From Planctomycetota bacterium (lineage in GTDB: Bacteria; Planctomycetota; Phycisphaerae; WQYP01): a stretch of 64,000 nt of DNA. The DNA lies in contig JAKAEB010000007.1 of NCBI GenBank assembly GCA_021818445.1, positions 1 to 64,000 of the forward strand, in the 5' to 3' direction. This document shows positions 55,148-63,868 of the stretch, piece after piece. Under the pieces are notes generated by a model. That model saw only the letters and a list, made by a program, of their open reading frames with translations, was not told the origin of the DNA and did no database searches. Made by a program: the position numbers and the translations under genes. Position 1 is the stretch's first letter. Every line of letters starts with the position of its first letter.

Positions 55148-57109
55148 TCATCGCATAGCCGCTTTGAGCATGGATTCTGCCATGGCAATTTGCTTGGGTG
55201 TTGCCGTGGGGTTGTTGATGATTAAATCTGCCACATGAATGCAATAATATAAATGCGATATCATGCGCTGTCGTGGGTTAAAGTGCATCGGCACCCGTGC
55301 GGGCGGGCGGGCTTCAAATTTCAGCTCGGTTTTGGCCCGCGCCAGAATTCGTCGCAGGGGGCTGACCTGTGGTCGGTGCGCCAGTGGCAGTTTGATCTGC
55401 TCCACCACCAGTACTTCGCCCGATGCTGCCACGGCCGCTACTCCCACATACTTTACATGATGAGCTTGCGCGCCAACGGCCAGCGTGAATTTATCCGCCT
55501 TCGGTGTCGGCAGGACAATGGCATTGGTGTGGTAGCGGATGATTACATATCTGGCAGCTTTTTCGCATGGATGCCACCGCAGTTGATAGCCGCCCGGCAC
55601 AACATGGGCACGGAGATGCAAGCCGCCTAGCCGCACACCGCCAACCACCACATGGTGCAGTTTGATGCCTGCGGTGTTTTTTAACCAGAGGGCAGGCGTA
55701 CCAGCGGGAATATAACCAATATGGATATTGCTCAACCGCACATCGGCAAACGGACATGGATTAAAATTGGCAAACGCGATAACAGGATCATGTTGAGTAT
55801 CGATCCGGTTGATACGCACATCGCTGATCGACCAATCGGAAACCTTCGGAACAAATCCGGATTTTGGCAACTGGTAGCCACCGGCCCAGTGGTAAATTGA
55901 CGGGTCTGTGAGGCATCGTGCCAAATTGCATGTTATGCCCCGGAAATAGATGTGGTTAATCCAGCCGCCGCGTTCTCCACCCCATTTCATGTAGATAATG
56001 TCAGCCCCATTGCCAAATTGGTTATTCAGTGCCATCACATTGCGGATACCCCCCGACATTTCCGAGCCAAAGCCGATATCATGCGACAGCCAATTGTCCC
56101 GGATAATAATATTTTCTGACGGTCGGCCGCCATTGACGGGCCAGGCATCGGCATTACGGCCGGACTTAATAACAATATTATCATCGTTATTATTGATGCG
56201 GCAATTCTCCACCAGCACTTCATCGCAGGAGTCAATATCCAGTCCGTCATCCATATATTTGTCGTGGTTATGTACCGTCACACCTTCCACCGTGACATTT
56301 TGGCAAAAACTCGGATGCATCGTCCAGAAAGGAGAATTTTTGAATGTGACACCTTCGATCAGCACGTTCCGGCAGAATTCAAAATCGCAAAACTCCGGCA
56401 TCAGGTGATACCCGGCACCGAATATGCGCCTGTGCATGGCCGTGAGATGATCGGAATAACCCCAGTTGATCATCCGATCGTGCCAATTCAATTTTTCCTG
56501 GCTGTCGTACCATTTAATCCAGGTGGAACCGGGTGCATTTCTCTGGCCATTAAAAGTACCCAGTCCCGTCACGGCCACATCCGTCTGCCCATGGGCGTAA
56601 ATCAGCGGGGAATAGTTGTAGCACCACACCCCCTCGTATCGCACCAGCACGCACCCTTTGTGCGAAGCCGACCCGGTTAGATAATCCGCAGGGTTCAGCC
56701 CAAAGGTGATTTTCACGCCGTATTGTGTGTGAAAGTTTACGTGCGACAGCAACGTGATTGGCCCGTTACAAAGATACGCGCCGCTCGGCACAAATACTTC
56801 CCCACCCCCGGCCCGGTGGCATGCTTCAATTGCCTTGCGGAAGGCCACCTCGCAATTGGTTTTCCCATCGCTTTTAGCCCCGTACTTCAGAACATTAAAA
56901 ATGCGATGGGGAAACTGCGGCGCGTGCACATTATGCAGTATCCGCGTGTAAAGCCGCTTGTTCCACCTCGGAGTGGTATCACCCGAAGGTACCCCACTGG
57001 CCGACTGGGCCAAACCTGCGGATAAAATCGCCGCCAAAAAGATGAACAAAATCGGCCAGACAAAGGAGGATCGGTATAACTTGCGGATGAGCCGGTGCGG
57101 TTGGGTCAT
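55148..57109 (-). CDS. GH28-like polygalacturonase family protein
   Basis: Secreted right-handed beta-helix protein of 653 residues. The signal segment (SFVWPILFIFLAAILSAGLAQSA) is followed by the pectate-like start FNVLKYGAKSDGKTNCEVAFRKAIEAC and FVPSGAYLCNGPITLLSHVNFH. Active-site regions of glycoside hydrolase family 28 are visible: MDDGLDIDSCDEVLVENC, NNNDDNIVIKSGRN, SHDIGFGSEMSGGIRNV and YMKWGGERGG. A beta-sandwich-like extension occupies the last 170 residues. It probably cuts pectin-type galacturonans or rhamnogalacturonan, agreeing with the GH78 gene. Confidence 0.88.
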   Translation of the reverse strand: MTQPHRLIRKLYRSSFVWPILFIFLAAILSAGLAQSASGVPSGDTTPRWNKRLYTRILHNVHAPQFPHRIFNVLKYGAKSDGKTNCEVAFRKAIEACHRAGGGEVFVPSGAYLCNGPITLLSHVNFHTQYGVKITFGLNPADYLTGSASHKGCVLVRYEGVWCYNYSPLIYAHGQTDVAVTGLGTFNGQRNAPGSTWIKWYDSQEKLNWHDRMINWGYSDHLTAMHRRIFGAGYHLMPEFCDFEFCRNVLIEGVTFKNSPFWTMHPSFCQNVTVEGVTVHNHDKYMDDGLDIDSCDEVLVENCRINNNDDNIVIKSGRNADAWPVNGGRPSENIIIRDNWLSHDIGFGSEMSGGIRNVMALNNQFGNGADIIYMKWGGERGGWINHIYFRGITCNLARCLTDPSIYHWAGGYQLPKSGFVPKVSDWSISDVRINRIDTQHDPVIAFANFNPCPFADVRLSNIHIGYIPAGTPALWLKNTAGIKLHHVVVGGVRLGGLHLRAHVVPGGYQLRWHPCEKAARYVIIRYHTNAIVLPTPKADKFTLAVGAQAHHVKYVGVAAVAASGEVLVVEQIKLPLAHRPQVSPLRRILARAKTELKFEARPPARVPMHFNPRQRMISHLYYCIHVADLIINNPTATPKQIAMAESMLKAAMR

Positions 57110-57315
57110 TTTCTCTAATACCTCGCGAAAAGCAGACGCTATGTTTAACTGCGGAAATTGTACAACTTGCCAAGAAATATTTCAGCATATATCGCTAAAA
57201 TTGGTGGAATAATTATGCGCAATAATCCATCCGCAACATGTCGTGCAGGCGTATCGCCAACTGAATTGGGCATCACGCTACAATAAGGCCGCGAATAGAC
57301 TGTGAAAGGGACTGG

Positions 57316-58668
57316 ATGTTTGAGTTGCCGATTATCAATTTGATGCAAGCCGGTTCCGAGGCTTTGCTCAAGGAGATTAAACGAAAGCTTTCATTGGATG
57401 ATGTCCTTCTCGGTCAAGATGAACAACATCTCCGCAGCCTTGCCACCGTGCAGCAAATCATTTCCGCCGTGAAAAAGGATGGCGACCGTGCCGTGGCTGA
57501 ATTTGCGTCTAAATTTGATGACCCGGGTGTTACCATCGATACGCTCCGTGTAACAAAGGATGAAATGACCCACGCGGTTAAAAATGCCGACGCCAAGTTG
57601 GTTGCGGCGCTGGATACCGCCATTGAAAATGTCCGGCGTTTTCAAAAGGCTATGCTTTCACCCGACTTACCCGCCATTGCGCCCGTCGGTGCTCATTGTG
57701 CGTCCGGTGCGCAACTTCGCATTCGCACGGTGCCGCTGAACCGCGTGGGTATCTATGTGCCCGGTGGTGCGGGGGCGTATCCATCAACGCTGATCATGAC
57801 TGCCGTGCCTGCCCAGGAGGCAGGTGTTAAAAGTTTATGCGTCTGCTCGCCAGCCAAGGGGGGACGCGTGGCACCGGCCGTGCTGGTGGCGGCCGCACGT
57901 CTTGGCTTGACGGAAATTTATGGCGTCGGCGGTGCGCACGCCATTGCCGCCATGGCCCTCGGCACCGGGCAAATTCGGCGGGTAGACAAAATTGTCGGAC
58001 CGGGAAACTGGTATGTGCAGTTGGCCAAGCGAGAACTTTTCGGCGTGGTCGATATTGACAGCTTTGCCGGGCCAAGCGAGGTGGTGGTTCTGGCCGATTC
58101 CTCTGCCAATCCCGCGGTCGTAGCCGCTGAATTGCTCGCTCAGGCGGAGCATGCACCGGGAAGTTGTATTCTGGTCACACCGGATGCTGATTTCGCGCTG
58201 GAAGTGCAGGCGGATATCTCCCGCCAGATGGTTGACTTACCACGCCGCGACCTGACACAAAAGGCCCTCACCTTTGCCAGCGCCATCATTGTGACCGGCG
58301 ATCATGATGCCGCAGTTGCCTTGACAAATGAGTTGGCACCTGAGCATCTGCAAATTTCCACCCGGCACGCCCGTAAGGATGCCGCAGCAATCACCACGGC
58401 CGGGGCCATTTTCATTGGCCCCTTTTCGCCCGTGGCCGCCGGCGATTATCTCGCGGGGCCATCCCATGTTTTACCCACGTCCGGTACCGGAAGATTTTTC
58501 AGTGGGCTTTCCGCCGACAGTTTCCGGCGGCGCATGTCGATGATAGAGTTTGATGCGGATGCACTGGCTGCGGCGATTGCCCCGCTGGGTGTGCTGGCTC
58601 GGGCTGAAGGGTTTGAAGGCCATGCCCGCTCAGCGGAAATGCGCGTCCAAAAATCGGAGCCACATTAA
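57316..58668 (+). CDS. hisD: histidinol dehydrogenase
   Basis: Zinc-dependent enzyme that oxidises L-histidinol to L-histidine in two NAD steps, 450 residues, normal length. Motifs: VPLNRVGIYVPGGAGAYPSTLIMTAVPAQEAGV, GVGGAHAIAAMALGTGQI, KIVGPGNWYVQLAKRELFGVVDIDSFAGPSE, LAQAEHAPGSC (zinc and catalytic residues), ELAPEHLQI and SHVLPTSGTGRFFSGLS. The rest of the his operon is absent here. lpxI begins 1 nt past its stop codon, so the two are coupled. Confidence 0.97.
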   Translation: MFELPIINLMQAGSEALLKEIKRKLSLDDVLLGQDEQHLRSLATVQQIISAVKKDGDRAVAEFASKFDDPGVTIDTLRVTKDEMTHAVKNADAKLVAALDTAIENVRRFQKAMLSPDLPAIAPVGAHCASGAQLRIRTVPLNRVGIYVPGGAGAYPSTLIMTAVPAQEAGVKSLCVCSPAKGGRVAPAVLVAAARLGLTEIYGVGGAHAIAAMALGTGQIRRVDKIVGPGNWYVQLAKRELFGVVDIDSFAGPSEVVVLADSSANPAVVAAELLAQAEHAPGSCILVTPDADFALEVQADISRQMVDLPRRDLTQKALTFASAIIVTGDHDAAVALTNELAPEHLQISTRHARKDAAAITTAGAIFIGPFSPVAAGDYLAGPSHVLPTSGTGRFFSGLSADSFRRRMSMIEFDADALAAAIAPLGVLARAEGFEGHARSAEMRVQKSEPH

Positions 58669-58669
58669 T

Positions 58670-59548
58670 ATGTCGCCGCCATTGGCCCCAACAACATGCG
58701 CGCCGGACCCCTCACCCGGCGAACCAATCGGCCTCATTGCCGGCCAAGGCCGATTGCCGGTCTCTGTGGCCGATGGCTTACTTGCCCGGCAGCATCCCGT
58801 CATTTGTGCGGCGCTATGGGGCCAGAGCGAGGAGGATTTACTTCAGGCCCGGTGCCAGTACTTCAAACGCGTCGGCTTGTTGCGCATCAATCAATGGATT
58901 CGGGTTTTCCGCAGCCATGGCGTATCCAAAGCTGTCATGGTAGGACGAGTCGCCAAAGCCAACATGTATCAGAAATACCACATGTTGCGATATATTCCCG
59001 ATTGGCGCACCGCGCGAGTTTGGTTTTGGCGCGTTCGCCATGATAAACGCAGCGCCCGCCTGCTTATGGCGGTAGCGGACGAACTGGCTTCAGGAGGTAT
59101 CACACTTTTGGACGCTCGGCCTTACATCCCACAAGACCTGGCAGCCGACGGACTCATGACCAAGGCTCGCCCCCGCGCGGATATTATCGCGGATGTCGAC
59201 TTCGGCTGGCCGCTTCTGCGTGATATCAATCGGCTTCTGGTAGGCCAAAGCCTGGCGGTTAAGGACCGTGAGGTGATTGCAGTTGAGGCGATGGAGGGCA
59301 CCGATGCGCTTATTGAGCGGGCGGCCGCCCTTTGCAAACGCGGTGGATGGGTGCTACTTAAAGCCAGTAACCCCAATCAGGATATTCGATTTGATGTACC
59401 CACAGTCGGGCCGCAGACCATGGAAAATTTAATACGGTGCCGGGCCGCAGCCCTCGTGCTTGAAGCCGATCGCACCATCATGCTGGAAAAGCCACGCCTG
59501 CTGCAAATGGCCGATGACGCCGGCATCGCGGTGCTGGGCCGCAAGTAA
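58670..59548 (+). CDS. lpxI: UDP-2,3-diacylglucosamine pyrophosphatase LpxI-like
   Basis: Enzyme of lipid A synthesis, 292 residues, DUF1009/LpxI family. It begins IGLIAGQGRLPVSVADG, has RIGQIKxL-like LLRINQWIRVFRSHGVSKAVMVGRV in the N-terminal domain, and the C-terminal catalytic part ADVDFGWPLLRDINRLLVGQSLAVKDREVIAVEAMEGTDALIERAAALCKRGGWVLLKASNPNQD. It replaces LpxH in many bacteria. Start ATG immediately after hisD. This supports a Gram-negative outer membrane with lipid A. Confidence 0.93.
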   Translation: MSPPLAPTTCAPDPSPGEPIGLIAGQGRLPVSVADGLLARQHPVICAALWGQSEEDLLQARCQYFKRVGLLRINQWIRVFRSHGVSKAVMVGRVAKANMYQKYHMLRYIPDWRTARVWFWRVRHDKRSARLLMAVADELASGGITLLDARPYIPQDLAADGLMTKARPRADIIADVDFGWPLLRDINRLLVGQSLAVKDREVIAVEAMEGTDALIERAAALCKRGGWVLLKASNPNQDIRFDVPTVGPQTMENLIRCRAAALVLEADRTIMLEKPRLLQMADDAGIAVLGRK

Positions 59549-59914
59549 ATGGCCGGCAGGAGCGATAAATTCACAATCGCGATATTGTTGAATTTTATTG
59601 CGGCAGGGGCCACTTCCATGGGCGGCACCGCATGCAGACCTATTTTTTTCGATGAGATGACAACCCGCTCGACGGCGCGTTTGCTGCCCGCGCTCGGCAC
59701 TCGGTTTGGCGTTCCCGCAACCGCGTAGATTGGTATCCCGCCAATTATTTCATCGTCGCTGATGCCGTTATGCAATTTGGTGCGCACTTTGCAGACAACG
59801 CCGCCTTGACGCTTGATTTAAGCCGCCGCATAATGCCGCGCTGTGGTCAATTTTGCATATGTCGGCGCTGGAGACTGGATACGGTGGGTGTTTGCATAGA
59901 GAGAAAGGCGAACC
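59549..59914. other. non-coding stretch between lpxI and the HU-like gene
   Basis: About 370 nt. A minus-strand frame (59377-59787) crosses it but continues antisense into lpxI and has no family similarity. No clear RNA or terminator seen. Confidence 0.4.
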
Positions 59915-60313
59915 ATGGCGACCGTGACAAAAAAGGAACTGGTGGATCGGATTGCCACTCGCAATAAGACGAGTCGGCTTGTTGTACGGCGCACCGTGCA
60001 AGCATTTCTCGATGAAATCATCCGCGAACTTGAAGCGGGCAATCGGCTTGAGTTTCGTGACTTCGGTGTATTTGAAGCCCGCCATCGTGCACCCCGCGTG
60101 GGGCAAAACCCCGCCACACTTGAACCGGTCATGGTGCCCGCCCGCCGCCGTGTGCGGTTTAAACCCGGACGCATGTTCAAACAACGTCTGGCCGCCGCGG
60201 AAAAGCGTTCTCAACCATCAGCCGAAAACAGTTCACCCTCGGCATCCTCGCATCCTTCCCCACAGGGGGAACCACGCTCGGATGAGAGCCAGCCCCCGAC
60301 CGGCAATACCTGA
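59915..60313 (+). CDS. HU/IHF family DNA-binding protein
   Basis: Nucleoid protein of 132 residues. The HU core covers residues 1-95: TKKELVDRIATRNKTSRLVVRRTVQAFLDEII, RLEFRDFGVFEARHRAPRVGQNPATLEPVMVPARRRVRFKPGRMFKQRL. The arm motif is GQNPAT rather than GRNPxT. A 35-residue Ser/Pro/Glu-rich tail follows, absent from standard HU. It is 3 nt from bioF on the same strand. Confidence 0.93.
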   Translation: MATVTKKELVDRIATRNKTSRLVVRRTVQAFLDEIIRELEAGNRLEFRDFGVFEARHRAPRVGQNPATLEPVMVPARRRVRFKPGRMFKQRLAAAEKRSQPSAENSSPSASSHPSPQGEPRSDESQPPTGNT

Positions 60314-60316
60314 TCT

Positions 60317-61561
60317 ATGCCCGATCCTGCCATATCTGATGCGATGCAACTTTGGCTGGATGACTTGCAGGCCGACCTGCAAGCCCGCAAACGCGACCAC
60401 AACTGGCGTACCCTTCCGGATGTTGCATCACGGTGCTGTCCGGAGATGGTAATCCGCGGCCAATCATATCTGCAGTTCTGTACCAATAATTATCTCGGGC
60501 TGGCCGCTGACCCGCGCGTCATCGATGCCGCCCGCACCGCCCTGGATCAATGGGGGTTTGGTGCGGGCACCTCCCGTCTTGTGGCCGGCAACACCACTCC
60601 GCATGCCCAATTGGAAGCCAGTTTGGCTCGACTTAAAAAGCAGCCCGCCGCCGCCATATTTTCGTCAGGATATGCCGCCAATCTCGCCGCCCTTAAAACT
60701 TTTGCTGCTCCGGCCGATGCGGTCTTTTCCGACAAACTCAATCATGCCAGCCTGCTCGACGCCGCCGCCGCATCCGGTGCCGATCATCACTCCTTTCCAC
60801 ATCTCGATTATGCCCGCCTGGAAGCGCGGCTGCGGCGTACCGATGAAAAAAGCACCCGTCCGGGCCAGTCTGCCGTCAATCGCCGCTGCTGGATTGTTAC
60901 CGATACTGTTTTTTCAATGGATGGCGACATATGCAATCTGCCGCAACTCTCATCGCTGGCCCATCACCATAACGCGCTGCTGATTATTGATGAAGCCCAC
61001 GCCACCGGTGTGCTTGGGCCGGATGGGGCGGGCGTAGCCGCACTGCAGAACGCCCAGGCCGGCATTGCGCTTTCCATCGGCACGCTCTCCAAAGCATTCG
61101 GGTCCGTCGGTGGCTTTATCGCCGGTCCGCAGGCCGCCATTGATTCCCTTATCAATCGCGGGCGCAACTTAATTTACACCACTGCACTACCGACCGTTTG
61201 CATCACTGCCGCCCAAACCGCCTTGGACATCAGCCTTTCCGAGCCATGGCGGCGCAATCGCGTCTGCACTCTGGCAGACCAGCTCCGAAAGGAACTCCAA
61301 CAACTGGGCTACCATTGCGGGCAATCCACCACGCCCATCATTCCGGTCATTCTTGGATCGTCTCAAGCCGCGCTGGCGGCATCCCGGAAATTAGCCGAAA
61401 TGGGCATCTGGGTACCCGCCATCCGCCCCCCAACCGTCAAGCCTCAAACGGCCCGGCTTCGCATCAGCCTGATGGCCAGCCACACCGACGAACACATGGC
61501 ACGCCTGGTTGCCGCCATGAAAGCGCTGCGCCAATCCCATGATATCAACACTTGTTATTGA
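60317..61561 (+). CDS. bioF: 8-amino-7-oxononanoate synthase
   Basis: PLP enzyme of biotin synthesis (alpha-oxoamine synthase family), 414 residues. Segments: NYLGLAADPRVIDAARTALDQWGFGAGTSRLVAGN, FSDKLNHASLLDAA, TDTVFSMDGDICNLPQL, IIDEAHATGVLGPDGAG and GTLSKAFGSVGGFIAG, whose Lys binds PLP. Related enzymes (Kbl, HemA) are possible, but this sequence is closest to BioF. It starts 3 nt after the HU-like gene and is probably in its operon. No other bio genes are adjacent. Confidence 0.9.
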   Translation: MPDPAISDAMQLWLDDLQADLQARKRDHNWRTLPDVASRCCPEMVIRGQSYLQFCTNNYLGLAADPRVIDAARTALDQWGFGAGTSRLVAGNTTPHAQLEASLARLKKQPAAAIFSSGYAANLAALKTFAAPADAVFSDKLNHASLLDAAAASGADHHSFPHLDYARLEARLRRTDEKSTRPGQSAVNRRCWIVTDTVFSMDGDICNLPQLSSLAHHHNALLIIDEAHATGVLGPDGAGVAALQNAQAGIALSIGTLSKAFGSVGGFIAGPQAAIDSLINRGRNLIYTTALPTVCITAAQTALDISLSEPWRRNRVCTLADQLRKELQQLGYHCGQSTTPIIPVILGSSQAALAASRKLAEMGIWVPAIRPPTVKPQTARLRISLMASHTDEHMARLVAAMKALRQSHDINTCY

Positions 61562-61593
61562 ACCCACAGGGGCCGGTCCGCCGGAAAACTCAA

Positions 61594-62013
61594 TTAATGT
61601 TTCCCGGTGCCCGCGGATGAACCGGAATATTGATCGTCGCTTACCTTTTCCAGCCAGTCTACAACCTTTCCATTTAGCTGTTCTTGAATGGCGATATGCG
61701 TCATGGCCGTATTGGTGGTGGCACCATGCCAATGCTTTTCGCCGGGCGCAAACCACACCACATCGCCGGGCCGAATGGTGGTGCGCTCACCGCCCCAATT
61801 CTGCACCCAGCCGCAGCCAGCGGTGACGATCAGGGTCTGTCCGAGCGGATGCGTATGCCAAGCGGTTCGCGCGCCGGGTTCAAATGTTACGCTTGCACCC
61901 CATACGCGGGCCGGCTCCGGAGCCGATAGCAGCGGGTCCACCCGCACGCTTCCCGTAAACCACTCGGCAGAAGCTTGGGTCGATGGCTGCGAACCACAGC
62001 GTTTAATATCCAA
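61594..62013 (-). CDS. cupin domain protein
   Basis: Single cupin of 139 residues, start TTG with AGGAG 7 nt upstream; the ATG at 62073 gives a poor N-terminus. It has the two metal motifs [21 protein letters not shown] and [28 protein letters not shown], similar to small carboxymuconolactone decarboxylase-associated or quercetin-like cupins. A metal-dependent role is likely but the substrate is unknown. Convergent with bioF. Confidence 0.82.
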   Translation of the reverse strand: MDIKRCGSQPSTQASAEWFTGSVRVDPLLSAPEPARVWGASVTFEPGARTAWHTHPLGQTLIVTAGCGWVQNWGGERTTIRPGDVVWFAPGEKHWHGATTNTAMTHIAIQEQLNGKVVDWLEKVSDDQYSGSSAGTGKH

Positions 62014-62110
62014 TGCATATCTCCTGAAAAAGGCGACAACACTTGTATATTTTGGAATGTACACTACTTTCACAGCAATTCATAATCGTGCCGCACCGGG
62101 AAACCAGATT

Positions 62111-62140
62111 AGCCGCCGGGCTTGTCCCGGCGGGCTTTAA
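62111..62140. terminator. GC-rich hairpin between cupin gene and insertion sequence
   Basis: Complementary AGCCGCCGGG / CCCGGCGGGCT with a short loop, followed by TTTAATC on the plus strand and preceded by GATTA. Terminator-like, but no gene ends just before it on either strand. Confidence 0.35.
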
Positions 62141-62239
62141 TCTAATGAAAATATGTTGATATTATTCGCGCGTCCCGCGCGGTGCAAAGTCGTCTTTTTC
62201 ACCGCAGGGGAATGTTAAGGTCTGGTTAATTCTGCTGAA

Positions 62240-62247
62240 TTTTTGAA
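62240..62247. repeat. target site duplication, left copy
   Basis: TTTTTGAA immediately left of the insertion sequence, identical to 63814-63821. Confidence 0.85.
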
Positions 62248-62357
62248 GGGCGTGGCAATTTTTTCGGGCGGTGGCATTGAGTTAAGATAGGTGCATGGCG
62301 ACCGCGAGGTCGCGGGTGTTTTAACCGGGCCAGGGAAAGGCTCAAGGAGAAATAGCT

Positions 62358-62621
62358 ATGGATAGCGTGTCAGTGCTCAAACCGGAAGCGTATGTGGATC
62401 GGATGCGAGAGATTACGGAAGCGATGCTGCGTGGGGTGGCGGCGGCGGTGAATAAGGCCCCGAATGGGGCGTGGATCAATGGCAGTGAGATGGAGGTTCG
62501 CGACTTGATGGCGGAGTATCGCCGCCAGGCATATGAAATGGCCTTGCAGATGAGGATGGACGCGGCGCAAGCCGCTTTTTCCCCCGGTGGATGCAAAGAC
62601 GGGCAGGCGTCTGCGCAATAA
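62358..62621 (+). CDS. ISKra4-like transposase, first frame
   Basis: N-terminal 87 residues of the transposase, ATG start with AAGGAGAA upstream. It is helical (YVDRMREITEAMLRGVAAAVN, MEVRDLMAEYRRQAYEMALQMRMDAAQAAF) and lacks a catalytic core. It overlaps the second frame by 35 nt; at the T5C5 run (62576-62585) a +1 shift after GCTTTT joins AAF to PPVDAKTGRRLRNKG, which recreates the expected continuous protein. Confidence 0.8.
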   Translation: MDSVSVLKPEAYVDRMREITEAMLRGVAAAVNKAPNGAWINGSEMEVRDLMAEYRRQAYEMALQMRMDAAQAAFSPGGCKDGQASAQ

Positions 62622-63786
62622 AGGCATTGAGAATCGCAGTACCGCCACGGTCAACGGTCGAGTGGAGATGAAGCGTCGCCGGTGGCATGTCGAGGGTATT
62701 GGGAGTTGTTCTCCATCGGATGCATGGTTGGATGCGGCGGAAGCGACGGTAAGTCTTGGGCTACGGGAATTGGTCTGTCGCCAGAATGCGGACGCTCGCA
62801 GCTTCGATAAAGGGGCCGAAACTCTGGCGAAGGTGGGGCAGATTCGCATGAGCGGGGAGCTTTTCCGGCAGGTGGTAGAGGCGGAGGGCAAGCGAGCCTT
62901 GGCGATGGCGGCATCGGAGCAACTCCGGCCGGTCTGGACATTTGAGGATTGCCGGACGATGACGCCCGATGGTCGTGAAGTGAAGCGTATTTATGTGGGT
63001 GCCGATGCGTACATGGTCTCGCTGGTAACGGAGGTGGAGAAGCAAAATCGGCTGCGTAAGGTGCGTGAAAAGCGGCAGAAACGCGGGAAAAAGGCCCGGC
63101 CTCTTGGGCGTAGGAAGCAAGGGGCTGATCAACGATGGAAAGAGGTTAAGGCGGTCACGTTTTACAACGAGGACATGAAGCACCGGCATACGTCGCTGAC
63201 CAAAGGCGACTGCGATGCGTTGGGTCGGCTGATGCGGCGTGACGCGGAGAATCTGGAGTTCCATCGGGCTCAGGAGCGGGTGGGCAATGTGGATGGGGGG
63301 CCATGGATCATTCGGCAATTCGACAAGCGGTTGAGTACCAACGCGGTGGGGTTGGATTTTTACCATCTTGGTCAAAACCTGCACAAGACAAAAAAGCTGG
63401 TATTTGGGGAGACAGGCCAGCCGGGTGAAAAGTGGGTTGGGAAGGTTTTGCACGGCGCTAAACATGAAGGCTACGAACGACTATGGGAGGATTTGTTGGA
63501 TTTGCGGAAAACCACGCGTGGCAACAAACGCAAGGAGGTGGATCGTATGATCAACCACGTGTCGGATCGACGGCAAATGATTCGATATCCTGAGTTCATT
63601 GCCAAAGGCTGGCAGATCGGCAGTGGGCCGATGGAAAGCCAGTGTCGCATATTGTCAGATCGTGTGCGCGGCTCGGGCATGCGATGGGATGCGGACAACG
63701 CCGAGGCGGTCATGGCACTAGAGGCGATGGAACAGAGCAATCAGTGGCCCCAATACTGGAAAATCGCCATGTTACATAACAATTAG
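62587..63786 (+). CDS. ISKra4-like transposase, second frame
   Basis: C-terminal 399 residues: DNA-binding and DDE-like catalytic parts, from KTGRRLRNKGIENRSTATVNGRVEMKRRRWHV to RRQMIRYPEFIAKGWQIGSGPMESQCRILSDRVRGSGMRWDADNAEAVMAL, which is characteristic of ISKra4-family transposases. Asp residues in IYVGADAYMVSL and VGLDFYHLGQNLHK and the Glu in GPMESQC could form the catalytic triad. The GTG start is arbitrary; it likely depends on frameshifting from the first frame. Confidence 0.85.
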   Translation: MDAKTGRRLRNKGIENRSTATVNGRVEMKRRRWHVEGIGSCSPSDAWLDAAEATVSLGLRELVCRQNADARSFDKGAETLAKVGQIRMSGELFRQVVEAEGKRALAMAASEQLRPVWTFEDCRTMTPDGREVKRIYVGADAYMVSLVTEVEKQNRLRKVREKRQKRGKKARPLGRRKQGADQRWKEVKAVTFYNEDMKHRHTSLTKGDCDALGRLMRRDAENLEFHRAQERVGNVDGGPWIIRQFDKRLSTNAVGLDFYHLGQNLHKTKKLVFGETGQPGEKWVGKVLHGAKHEGYERLWEDLLDLRKTTRGNKRKEVDRMINHVSDRRQMIRYPEFIAKGWQIGSGPMESQCRILSDRVRGSGMRWDADNAEAVMALEAMEQSNQWPQYWKIAMLHNN

Positions 63787-63813
63787 ACCACGCCCGAAAA
63801 AATTGCCACGCCC

Positions 63814-63821
63814 TTTTTGAA
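63814..63821. repeat. target site duplication, right copy
   Basis: TTTTTGAA directly right of the insertion sequence. Confidence 0.85.
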
Positions 63822-63838
63822 TTCCTCCGCTTTTTCAC

Positions 63839-63868
63839 TTGCGTTTTTTTTTTTTTGTGTAGTATACT
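63839..63868 (+). promoter_or_regulatory. possible sigma-70-like promoter with a T13 spacer
   Basis: TTGCGT (63839-63844) and TATACT (63863-63868) with an 18-nt spacer that includes a 13-base T run (63844-63856). It points rightwards out of the window into GC-rich sequence. The insertion sequence ends 25 nt upstream. Confidence 0.5.

Larger units (their letters stand above)
62248..63813 (+). mobile_element. ISKra4-like insertion sequence, intact ends
   Basis: A 1566-bp element bounded by perfect 23-bp inverted repeats, left GGGCGTGGCAATTTTTTCGGGCG-type end at 62248-62270 and its complement at 63791-63813, flanked by an 8-bp duplication TTTTTGAA. It encodes a transposase in two overlapping frames. 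The perfect ends and direct repeat suggest recent insertion. Family assignment rests on the transposase. Confidence 0.9.

Noticed and set aside
59377-59787. Minus-strand 136-aa frame between lpxI and the HU-like gene
   Set aside because: Half of it is antisense to lpxI, no good ribosome binding site and no known domain.
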